This document shows positions 1 through 5,962 of a stretch of DNA of 9,437 bases, piece by piece. Numbering within the stretch: position 1 is the stretch's first letter; the number at the start of each line of letters is the position of its first letter. The stretch covers positions 1 to 9,437 of the forward strand of contig CAKRYM010000045.1 in NCBI GenBank assembly GCA_934427095.1. The letters are read 5' to 3'. This stretch comes from an uncultured Bacillota bacterium. GTDB lineage: Bacteria > Bacillota > Dehalobacteriia > UBA4068. The notes beneath the pieces were generated by a model. The model was not told the DNA's origin, searched no databases, and was given only the letters and a program-made list of their open reading frames with translations. The position numbers and the translations under genes were made by a program.

Positions 1-825
1 GCCCATGTACCCAGGAGCTACTTCGTATTTACCGAATACGATGACTAAATTGCCATCATCGGCAAAGTAGAAATTGTGGTTTTCGTCAATAGAGGTGAAA
101 TTCCATTCAGCATATTCGGCATCTAGCCAATACGTCAGGCTATCGTCTGCATCCATACGTTCTTGCATTTGGCGTTGGATATCCTCGCTTATGGCTTGAG
201 CATAGTCGCTGTCTGCCTGGAATAGATCTTTTAGTCCGACAATTTCACCAGATTTTTTGTCAATATGGTAAAATTTATAATAAGTGTTGCTGCTGCCTGC
301 TCCTTGATAGACCGTGAGCTTAAGGGTAAACCAGTCCTTGCTATCCGTAAGGATGTCGTAGTCAATGCTAAGTGAAGTATGGGCTTCCTCGTCTAAGGCT
401 TCCATGTCTGCATAGAACTGGTCAATAATGGTGCTGGTCAGCTCCTGCACATCATTGTTGATCTTGTTGGCTGCCGTGCTATCATCCTGGATTTCTGGGA
501 TATTGGCAGTCATTTGATGATAGTCATCTTGGTAAATATCATTTCTTATGGTTACAACACGCACGATATCGCCAATGACAGGAATTTTTTCCATGGCCTG
601 GGCAATATTGGGGCTGAGGTTAGGCAGGGCTAGAAAGACCACTAACACTACGGCAAAGCTTTTCACTAGGACTGGCCACCAAGGGCGGTTCAGTCGAGGC
701 TGAGATTGTGTTTCTTTGTCCGGTAGGGCAGCCAGGGTTTGATTGATGCTTTCCTCAATTTCCTTGGGAATTTGTGGTCTTGAGGACCTGGCAGCACGCT
801 GTAGTTCTTTGTCAAAATGGTCCAT
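1..825 (-). CDS. rsiV: RsiV-like anti-sigma factor, lysozyme-sensor type (3' end beyond window)
   Basis: The frame is open from the ATG at 825 to the left edge (275 residues seen). About 10-20 residues are probably missing, since B. subtilis RsiV is about 285 aa. Layout: a short cytoplasmic N-terminus (1-48) with a PxEIEESI-like segment that should hold the sigma factor; one membrane helix (about 51-70, rich in V, L, F and A); then an extracytoplasmic domain. A signal-peptidase-like A-x-A site (A75-Q-A77) follows the helix and precedes MEKIPVIGDIVRVV. The C-terminal part has the DUF3298/RsiV features, including FADDGNLVIVFGKYEVAPGYMG-type ending residues. Known for the family: RsiV binds lysozyme, is cut by signal peptidase and then by an intramembrane protease, and frees SigV. 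The start is set by a perfect AAGGAGG 8 bases upstream, inside the sigma gene end; only 3 bases separate the two genes, so they are probably translationally coupled. Inferred: same lysozyme-sensing role here. Confidence 0.88.
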   Translation of the reverse strand, partial: MDHFDKELQRAARSSRPQIPKEIEESINQTLAALPDKETQSQPRLNRPWWPVLVKSFAVVLVVFLALPNLSPNIAQAMEKIPVIGDIVRVVTIRNDIYQDDYHQMTANIPEIQDDSTAANKINNDVQELTSTIIDQFYADMEALDEEAHTSLSIDYDILTDSKDWFTLKLTVYQGAGSSNTYYKFYHIDKKSGEIVGLKDLFQADSDYAQAISEDIQRQMQERMDADDSLTYWLDAEYAEWNFTSIDENHNFYFADDGNLVIVFGKYEVAPGYMG

Positions 826-828
826 TTG

Positions 829-1326
829 TTAAACCTCCTTGTCCAGCTGGTCCCCGAGCTTGGCTTTTAATTGCCGGCGGGCACGGGAGAGTTGCTGCTT
901 TACGGCATTAGGCGCGCTGTCCATCATTTTGCTGATTTCCTTTATGGAGAAATCTTCATAATAAAAGAGGACAACGACTTCCCGGTAAGGCATCCGTAAG
1001 CTTTGTACAGCGTCCCAAAGGGATAGTTTGGTGTTGATATCCACGGATTCATTGGGAGAGGGAATATCCCATTGGTCGTTTAGACATAGCAAATCTCGCC
1101 GGCGCCGGTAAATATCGTATGCGGTATTGGCTAATATCTTCATGACCCATGGTTTAAATTTTGCTTTGTTTTTTAGTGTATCAAGATGATCATAAGCTTT
1201 CCAGATGCAGTCCTGGACAGCATCCTTGGCGTCCTCATTGTTTTGAAGGATGCTGTAGGCAAGAGTATACATACTGCTCTGGTAAGTATGGATATTATGG
1301 CAGAACCAGGCCTTTTCGTCCTGCAT
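829..1326 (-). CDS. sigV: ECF RNA polymerase sigma factor, SigV-like
   Basis: A 165-residue protein with the two-domain plan of extracytoplasmic-function sigma factors. Region 2 (about 12-78) contains ILQNNEDAKDAVQD and the KFKPWVMKILANTAYDIYRRRR stretch that binds the -10 element and core polymerase. A short linker (79-102) follows, then region 4 (about 103-157) with a helix-turn-helix, FSIKEISKMMDSAPNAVKQQ, followed by LSRARRQLK for -35 recognition. There is no extra C-terminal domain. The ATG at 1326 is the only start available, because an in-frame stop lies 8 codons upstream. Its ribosome site is only a modest GGGGA about 9 bases away, weaker than that of the anti-sigma gene just downstream. 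It is the third gene of the operon, 27 bases after the SGNH gene, and is directly followed by its RsiV-like anti-sigma partner. That pairing, and the acyltransferase genes in front, support a SigV assignment over SigM, SigX or SigW, though sequence alone does not settle the subgroup. Confidence 0.88.
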   Translation of the reverse strand: MQDEKAWFCHNIHTYQSSMYTLAYSILQNNEDAKDAVQDCIWKAYDHLDTLKNKAKFKPWVMKILANTAYDIYRRRRDLLCLNDQWDIPSPNESVDINTKLSLWDAVQSLRMPYREVVVLFYYEDFSIKEISKMMDSAPNAVKQQLSRARRQLKAKLGDQLDKEV

Positions 1327-1353
1327 ATAGAATCGTCCCCATTCGTGTCAGTT

Positions 1354-2229
1354 CTATCCTTGGGCAACGGCTTTTTCCAGAAGCCAATCGCACCAAAGTG
1401 GATAATATTTCCCCAAAATATGGGTATTGTCGCTGGAATAATCTGCGCGAAGATTGCCGTCCTCATCATCGAAAAGCTCGTTGATATTCAGATAGAAAAT
1501 ATCCTGGCCATTGGCAAAAGCTGCAATTGCCTGATTAAACCGGTCAATGGCGGTATTATTAAACGTTGGATCAGAATCGGAACGGCTACGGGTTACATGT
1601 AGATTCCCTTCAATGTAGATGATCGCCTCTGGCTGCATTTCTTGGACTTGGCTGATCAACTCTTGGTACTTATCTACAGTGGAAGTAAACTCGTATCCCA
1701 ACTCGTTTATTCCCAGCATAATGTATATTTTGCCATAAGCTTTGCTCTGAAGCAATTCTTCTAAGGTGACTTTACCAACAGAAGGGACAGAAATTTGAGC
1801 CGTTTGAACATTATAAACGCTCATCCCTGTATCCGCGAAGAAATCCGCATTCGTAATGGTACCGTACTCTGAAATACCCACGGTACGGGAGTCGCCGATA
1901 AACAAAGCATCGTCAAAATAAGAAAAATCCATGGCCCCTTGGGAAGGGGAATTCTCCTCTGTAGATTCTGGAGAGCTTTCCCCTGTTGTCGGCTTTTGTT
2001 GATTCTGCGCTAGGGGAGAAGGAGAATCTTCCTTTTTCGAAGGTTGTTTATCTTGTATCCCTTCATCTTCGGGGACGGAAAAGGAAGGGGTCTGTTCTTC
2101 GCTGTTTTCTTGCATTGATTTGTCGGGGACGTTGTTGTGGGTGTTAATGGCTTCCACCACAAAGGGGAAGAGGATGAGGAAACTGACAGCAAATAAGACG
2201 GCGAAAAGGTTAATTTTTTTTTGTTTCAT
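1354..2229 (-). CDS. Membrane-anchored extracellular SGNH/GDSL-family protein, probable O-acetyltransferase partner
   Basis: 291 residues from the ATG at 2229. One N-terminal membrane helix (about 7-26 after a KQKK start) is followed by a low-complexity linker (about 30-98) rich in S, P, E, Q and K, then a globular SGNH domain (about 102-288). The four SGNH blocks are visible: catalytic Ser114 in FIGDSRTVG, Gly135 in ADTGMSV, Asn175 in MLGINELG, and Asp267/His270 in SSDNTHILGKYY. This places a hydrolase-fold catalytic centre outside the cell on a flexible tether, like DltD, PatB or the C-terminal half of OatA. It lies 47 bases after the MBOAT gene, the classic partner that moves acyl groups across the membrane. 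Inferred role: final transfer of an acetyl (or other acyl) group onto peptidoglycan or a wall glycan. A lipase or deacetylase activity is possible instead, because the SGNH fold serves both. Confidence 0.8.
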   Translation of the reverse strand: MKQKKINLFAVLFAVSFLILFPFVVEAINTHNNVPDKSMQENSEEQTPSFSVPEDEGIQDKQPSKKEDSPSPLAQNQQKPTTGESSPESTEENSPSQGAMDFSYFDDALFIGDSRTVGISEYGTITNADFFADTGMSVYNVQTAQISVPSVGKVTLEELLQSKAYGKIYIMLGINELGYEFTSTVDKYQELISQVQEMQPEAIIYIEGNLHVTRSRSDSDPTFNNTAIDRFNQAIAAFANGQDIFYLNINELFDDEDGNLRADYSSDNTHILGKYYPLWCDWLLEKAVAQG

Positions 2230-2235
2230 AGACAA

Positions 2236-2240
2236 CCTCC
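2236..2240 (-). promoter_or_regulatory. Ribosome binding site that fixes the SGNH start
   Basis: GGAGG touches an in-frame TTG at 2235 with no gap, but stands 6 bases before the ATG at 2229. The ATG is therefore the better start, giving 291 rather than 293 residues. Confidence 0.75.
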
Positions 2241-2276
2241 AAGGTCTGTTATCCAGTAAATGATTCTTTGGCCTGG

Positions 2277-3695
2277 TTAAAATCGGAAATAGAGGAAGGG
2301 GTCATTCAGCCCTTTATACATACAGTAAACAGACGCCCAGAATACAACCAGAAGAAATAAAGTACCCCAGAAAGAATCATGTTTTTTGCTAAATAATTCA
2401 TAGGGCAGTTTGGTGATGAAGAAAAAACAAATCAGTAGCAAGAGGCCGTAATCTTTCGCATATTTGAGATAATCTTGGTGAAAGACCACGGTTGCTTCTG
2501 TTTGAGAAAAGAAAGGAAACAAGCGGTCTAAAAAGAGGCTTAGCTGGGATAAATCTGTGATGGCAAAAAGAGACCAAGAAAGCGGGATAAGGATCAGCAG
2601 ATAAAGATGTCCTAGAGAAGGATGGTGATCCAGAAAAGTTTTTAGACCAAATTTTTCTAGAGAAAGAACAACAAAGAAGCCTAATCCCCAAAGGAGAAAA
2701 TTTAGACTGGCTCCATGCCATAGTCCCGTAAATAACCAGACAATCAACAGGTTAAATATCATTCTGGCTTTTCCCTTGCGACTGCCGCCTAAGGGAATAT
2801 AAACATATTCCCGGAACCAACGGCCTAAGGTGATATGCCAACGCCGCCAGAATTCTGTTATGCTCAAGGAAAGATAAGGATGGCAAAAGTTTATGGGCAA
2901 GCGAAAACCCAACATCCTACCTAGGCCGATGGCCATTAGCGAATAGCCAAAAAAGTCAAAGTAAATTTGAAAGGTATAAGCGAATAGCCCCATCCAAGCA
3001 AGAGGTGTCGTAATGCTTTCATACCCTATGGTAGACAAGGCCGTCCATAACCCCGCAATCCGATTAGCCAGCAAAACTTTTAATCCTAATCCGAAAATGA
3101 ACATTTGCAAGCCGGCTATCAGATCTCTTTTGCCGCAGGTGCGGGTTTTAAGTTGATTCTTGATTTCCGTATATGTCACAATTGGTCCGGCAATTAATTG
3201 CGGAAACATGCAGATATAGGTGCCTAAATCAATCAGAGAACGTTCGGCTCGATATTTTCCCCGGTATACGTCGATCAGATAGGAAACGATTTGAAACGTG
3301 TAAAAACTGATGCCGATCGGCAGAACGAGGCCTAATGGCTTAATTTGGACATTCCCCTGGGGAAAAATGCCAATCAATATTGCATTGATGCCAGAAAAAA
3401 GGAAATCCGCATATTTAAAGACAAAAAGCCAGCTGAAATTATAGATAAGGCCGAGGATAAGAATACGCTTTTTCCTACTGGCCGGATGGTTCATGATTAG
3501 TGCTAACAGGTAATTGACGAGAATGGAGGCGATGATTAACAGGATATAAAGAGGGTGATCTAAGGTGCCTAGTGCGTAAAAAACAATACTCCCCAGACAC
3601 AGGATCAGATTACGAAATTTTTGGGGGACCAGGAAATAGCAGATGAGAAAAGCAGGCAAAAAATAAAAGATAAACTCCAGACTGCTGAATACCAA
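2277..3695 (-). CDS. MBOAT-family membrane O-acyltransferase (PatA/DltB/AlgI-like)
   Basis: 472 residues, polytopic, with many hydrophobic helices. The N-terminus MVFSSLEFIFYFLPAFL matches the usual AlgI/PatA start, so the TTG at 3695 is accepted as the initiation codon; an AAAGGGG ribosome site lies 8 bases upstream. MBOAT marks are present: SYLIDVYRG (138-146), MFPQLIAGPI (163-172), QIYFDFFGYSLMAIGLGRMLG (243-263), EFWRRWHITLGRWFREYVYIPLGG (281-304, His287) and the catalytic-type histidine in GLWHGA (His327). The protein ends in FLYFRF, with Tyr469 three residues from the C-terminus. Known for the family: MBOATs pass an acyl group from a cytoplasmic donor across the membrane to an SGNH partner. 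The next gene encodes such a protein, and the sigma and RsiV-like genes follow. Inferred: the pair O-acetylates peptidoglycan or another wall polymer. D-alanylation is less likely because no dltA, dltC or dltX is visible nearby. Confidence 0.9.
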   Translation of the reverse strand: MVFSSLEFIFYFLPAFLICYFLVPQKFRNLILCLGSIVFYALGTLDHPLYILLIIASILVNYLLALIMNHPASRKKRILILGLIYNFSWLFVFKYADFLFSGINAILIGIFPQGNVQIKPLGLVLPIGISFYTFQIVSYLIDVYRGKYRAERSLIDLGTYICMFPQLIAGPIVTYTEIKNQLKTRTCGKRDLIAGLQMFIFGLGLKVLLANRIAGLWTALSTIGYESITTPLAWMGLFAYTFQIYFDFFGYSLMAIGLGRMLGFRLPINFCHPYLSLSITEFWRRWHITLGRWFREYVYIPLGGSRKGKARMIFNLLIVWLFTGLWHGASLNFLLWGLGFFVVLSLEKFGLKTFLDHHPSLGHLYLLILIPLSWSLFAITDLSQLSLFLDRLFPFFSQTEATVVFHQDYLKYAKDYGLLLLICFFFITKLPYELFSKKHDSFWGTLFLLVVFWASVYCMYKGLNDPFLYFRF

Positions 3696-3728
3696 TTTCC
3701 CGACCCCTTTCGTGTTCTTTATCTATAA

Positions 3729-3754
3729 GACGGAGGAAAAAACGAAAGGTGACA
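3729..3754 (-). promoter_or_regulatory. Candidate ECF (SigV-type) promoter of the MBOAT-SGNH-sigV-rsiV operon
   Basis: Read on the minus strand, TGTCAC (3754-3749) is separated by exactly 16 bases from CGTC (3732-3729). B. subtilis SigV/SigM/SigX/SigW-type promoters have TGAAAC, about 16 bases, then CGTC or CGTA, so the -10 matches fully and the -35 in 4 of 6 positions. The spacer is T-rich, with six Ts in a row. Initiation about 7 bases downstream would leave a leader of roughly 25 bases before the TTG start at 3695. The site suggests positive autoregulation by the sigma factor encoded third in the operon. Confidence 0.6.
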
Positions 3755-3795
3755 AAAAATAACGCCGTCCCTAGAATTTACCTAAGAACGGCGTT
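3754..3795 (-). terminator. Rho-independent terminator after the YeiH-family gene
   Basis: AACGCCGT (3761-3768) and ACGGCGTT (3788-3795) form an 8-bp perfect stem, with further partial pairing inside the 19-base loop. On the minus strand the stem is followed by ATTTTTTG (3760-3753). It sits 17 bases past the stop codon of the minus-strand YeiH-family gene. The last T of the tract is also the first base of the proposed ECF -35 element of the next operon. Confidence 0.8.
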
Positions 3796-3812
3796 GTTTC
3801 ATGTAAAATGGT

Positions 3813-4827
3813 TTACCAGATATTCAGGAGTCTCTGCATGCCAAGACTCACTGCGGCAATAGCAACCCAACAACATAAACCCAGGATGATAGGTTGCCCG
3901 CCGGTTTTGATTAACTTAACGAGATTGGTGTTCAGCCCAATGGCGCCATGGCCATAATGATGAAGAACTTGGATAATTCCTTTAAGGGAGAGAATGCAGC
4001 AGGGCTTACCCCAAGAGAAACACAAATCGTGGTGATGATGGAGGCCAAAACAAAAAAGAGAATGAAAAATGGGAAGACGTTTTTTAAATGAAAACGATTT
4101 TCTCTTTGCTTATGTTTGGCTTGTAAGATTGCCAGTACCAAAGTAATGGGGATAATAGCCAAGGTTCGCGTTATTTTGACAATGGTGGCATGATCTAGTG
4201 CATTGGCTCCAGGATGCATCCCATCCCATGCGGCTGCCGCAGCCGTAACAGAGGAGGTGTCGTTTACTGCGGTCCCTGCAAACAGGCCAAACCCTTCATT
4301 ACTGAGCCCCAGCATGGCCCCGAGGGTGGGGAAGACGAGGGCAGCGATAACATTGAACAGAAAAATAACGGAGATGGATTGGGCGATTTCTTCATCGTCC
4401 GCATGAATCACCGGAGCCCCGTGGCCGCAATGGCAGAACCGCCGCAGATCGAAGACCCAATGCCCACTAACATGGAGATATTTGTGGGGATAGACATCAC
4501 TTTGTGCAACAAAAAGGCCACAATGAGGGAGGTAGAAATGGTGGATAAAATAATGGGTAAAGACATTGCACCCACCTGTGCTATTTCTGACAGGTTAAGG
4601 CCAAATCCCAATAAAATGACGGCATATTGCAAAACTTTTTTGGAAGTCCATAAAATCCCTTGCTGGAAAAGGCCTTTGCTTCGCCAAAAACAGGTGATTA
4701 ACATGCCCGCCAGGATAGCAAACACCGGACCACCGATGACGGGAAACCATTTCCCCAATACCCAACAAGGTACCGCTATCCCCAGGCAGATAAAAATTCC
4801 TGGTCCCATCTTCTTTCCCCACTCCAT
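3813..4827 (-). pseudogene. Putative sulfate/sulfite exporter, YeiH (PSE) family, broken by two frameshifts
   Basis: Three successive reading frames together give one YeiH-type membrane protein of about 337 residues, the normal family length. Part one (4827 to about 4420) runs from MEWGKKMGPGIF through GFGLNLSEIAQVGAMSLP to CGGSAIAAT, a family hallmark. Part two (about 4415 to 3945) continues with APVIHADDEEIAQSISVIFLFN and FAGTAVNDTSSVTAAAA. Part three (about 3943 to 3813) has AIGLNTNLVKL and ends in LLNIW. The first break is at a run of four Cs (4417-4420) and looks like two extra bases; the second, near 3943-3946, looks like one lost base. The ATG at 4827 has an AAGGGGG ribosome site. The family is made of about ten-helix inner-membrane proteins, often beside a LysR regulator, as with E. 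coli yeiH-yeiE. Either this copy is recently dead, since the rest is well conserved, or the sequence contains errors. Confidence 0.8.
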
Positions 4828-4873
4828 TTCTCTTTCCCCCTTGCTTAATGTTTTGGTTTTCTTTGCGTTACTT

Positions 4874-4902
4874 ATTATAATGGAATGGTTTGATTAAGTA
4901 AA
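4874..4902 (-). promoter_or_regulatory. SigA-type promoter of the YeiH-family gene
   Basis: On the minus strand, TTTACT (4902-4897), a 17-base spacer and a perfect TATAAT (4879-4874) make a good housekeeping promoter, about 47 bases before the ATG at 4827. It is divergent from the LysR promoter, and their -35 boxes lie about 10 bases apart. Confidence 0.6.
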
Positions 4903-4912
4903 ATTATTCTTC

Positions 4913-4941
4913 TTTATCTTATCATAAAGATATGTTATGAT
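4913..4941 (+). promoter_or_regulatory. Promoter of the LysR-family regulator gene
   Basis: TATGAT (4936-4941) is a good -10 box. Seventeen bases upstream is a weak -35, TTTATC (4913-4918). The ribosome site AAGGAG (4948-4953) follows, 8 bases before the ATG at 4962. The -10 lies inside the right arm of the inverted repeat at 4920-4942. Confidence 0.5.
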
Positions 4942-4942
4942 A
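4920..4942. promoter_or_regulatory. Inverted repeat, probable LysR-type operator
   Basis: TATCATAA (4920-4927) and TTATGATA (4935-4942) are perfect reverse complements around a 7-base spacer. This has the T-N11-A shape of LysR-family binding sites (inner T and A in dyad). It overlaps the -10 of the lysR gene, which fits autorepression, and stands just upstream of the divergent exporter promoter, which fits activation of that gene. Confidence 0.6.
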
Positions 4943-4961
4943 TGAAAAAGGAGAGTAGCAG

Positions 4962-5849
4962 ATGTTAGATTTTCGCGTAGACACATTTTTAACCGTATGC
5001 CAGACCATGAATTTTACCCGGGCGGCGGAAATATTGCATATTACGCAACCTGCTGTTTCTCAGCATATCAAAGCGCTGGAAGCACAGTATGGAACCAAAT
5101 TATTCACCTATGTAGGGAAACAATTGGCCTTAACAGAAGCGGGGAAGCTTTTCTTGCAAACAGCAATTACCATTCATCATGATGATTGCCATTTGCGGGA
5201 TGCTATCCAGCAACTGAGAAAAACCCGGCGGCTCAATTTTGGCGCCACCCTAACCATTGGGCAATATGTGATGCCCACTGCGTTGATTGGCTTATTGAAC
5301 AAAGAGCCAGAAACCCAGTTAAGGATGATTATGGGGAATACGGAAAAATTATTGGCCCTTTTGGACCAGGGGGAGATTGATTTTGCCCTAGTAGAAGGTT
5401 TTTTCTCGCAGCAATGTTATGAAAGCCTTTCGTACGGTCGGGAAAGATATATCCCTGTCTGTGCTTCGGAATATCAATTTTGTCAACCAGTCAGGAGAAT
5501 AGAGGATTTGCTAGGAGAACGGTTATTGGTACGTGAGCCTGGTTCTGGTACCAGAGAGGTATTGGAAAGAGCCCTAGAGGAGCATCATTTGTCGTTGCAG
5601 GATTTTCATCTGCTTACTGAGCTAGGTAGTCTAGATGTGATCAAGACCCTGGTTTGTGCTGGCGTGGGAATTTCCTTTTTCTATTTCCCCGTAGTAAAAG
5701 CGCAACTGGAAGAAGGCTGTTTAAGGGAAATCCCTTTGGAAAACTGTACCATTACCCATGATTTTCATTTTATCTGGCGGAAAGACAGTGCCTTTGGCAC
5801 TTACTATCAACAGGCTTTTCAGATGCTAAAGGGAGAGGAAAGAGGGTAG
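4962..5849 (+). CDS. LysR-family transcriptional regulator (CysL/YeiE-like context)
   Basis: 295 residues, the standard LysR length. The N-terminal winged helix-turn-helix (about 1-62) contains the family signature FTRAAEILHITQPAVSQHIKALE and YGTKLF. A linker helix leads to a substrate-binding domain (about 88-290) with LNFGATLTIGQYVMPTAL, LDQGEIDFALVEG, LLVREPGSGTREVLE (a usual effector-pocket segment) and VCAGVGISFFY. The start is supported by AAGGAG 8 bases upstream. The gene is divergent from the YeiH-family exporter, with 134 bases between start codons. LysR genes next to such exporters include yeiE of E. coli and relatives of CysL, which respond to sulfur compounds. The effector is therefore guessed to be sulfite or a related sulfur metabolite, on context only. 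Unlike its presumed target gene, the regulator is intact. Confidence 0.92.
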   Translation: MLDFRVDTFLTVCQTMNFTRAAEILHITQPAVSQHIKALEAQYGTKLFTYVGKQLALTEAGKLFLQTAITIHHDDCHLRDAIQQLRKTRRLNFGATLTIGQYVMPTALIGLLNKEPETQLRMIMGNTEKLLALLDQGEIDFALVEGFFSQQCYESLSYGRERYIPVCASEYQFCQPVRRIEDLLGERLLVREPGSGTREVLERALEEHHLSLQDFHLLTELGSLDVIKTLVCAGVGISFFYFPVVKAQLEEGCLREIPLENCTITHDFHFIWRKDSAFGTYYQQAFQMLKGEERG

Positions 5850-5869
5850 ACATAAAATAAGCTTAACCT

Positions 5870-5927
5870 AAAGAAAGGCCACTCGGTGGAAGTAGCGCCT
5901 AGCGCAACCACAGAGTGGCCTTTCTTT
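5870..5927. terminator. Bidirectional terminator between lysR and fhs
   Basis: AAAGAAAGGCCACTC (5870-5884) pairs perfectly with GAGTGGCCTTTCTTT (5913-5927), a 15-bp stem. The 28-base loop can fold further through GTGG/CCAC and GCGC-CTA-GCGC. On the plus strand the stem ends in TTTCTTTG after the lysR stop codon; on the minus strand it ends in TTTCTTTAGG after fhs. The T tracts are partly within the stem and broken by a C, so strength is uncertain, but the position between convergent genes fits a shared terminator. Confidence 0.75.
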
Positions 5928-5936
5928 GTGAGATAG

Positions 5937-5962
5937 AACCGATTTGTTGTAACAAATCGGTT
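5937..5962. repeat. 12-bp palindrome overlapping the fhs stop codon
   Basis: AACCGATTTGTT (5937-5948) and AACAAATCGGTT (5951-5962) are perfect inverted repeats with only two bases between. The right arm includes two of the three bases of the fhs TAA stop. No T run follows on the minus strand, so it is not a standard terminator alone. It may protect the fhs mRNA 3' end or act in tandem with the hairpin at 5870-5927. Confidence 0.7.

Noticed and set aside
1186..1602. Plus-strand open frame spanning the sigma and SGNH gene junction
   Set aside because: It runs opposite two well-supported genes and has no recognisable domain or ribosome site.
2233..2235. TTG as the start of the SGNH gene
   Set aside because: It directly abuts GGAGG with no spacing. 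The ATG at 2229 has a 6-base gap and is preferred.
2277..3695. MBOAT gene as dltB of a D-alanylation operon
   Set aside because: No dltA, dltC or dltX is nearby, and the partners are an SGNH protein of different layout and sigma/anti-sigma genes. A PatA-like role fits better.
3722..3727. TATAGA as a SigA -10 box for the MBOAT operon
   Set aside because: No acceptable TTGACA-like -35 stands 16-18 bases upstream, while the ECF elements fit with exact spacing. A weak secondary promoter is still possible.
3761..3795. Hairpin as a plus-strand terminator
   Set aside because: No T run follows on the plus strand and no plus-strand gene lies upstream of it. The T tract is on the minus strand.
4214..4897. 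Long plus-strand open frame (227 codons) opposite the exporter gene
   Set aside because: It is antisense to clear YeiH-family sequence, its product resembles no known family, and it has no convincing ribosome site. Open antisense frames are expected opposite this composition.
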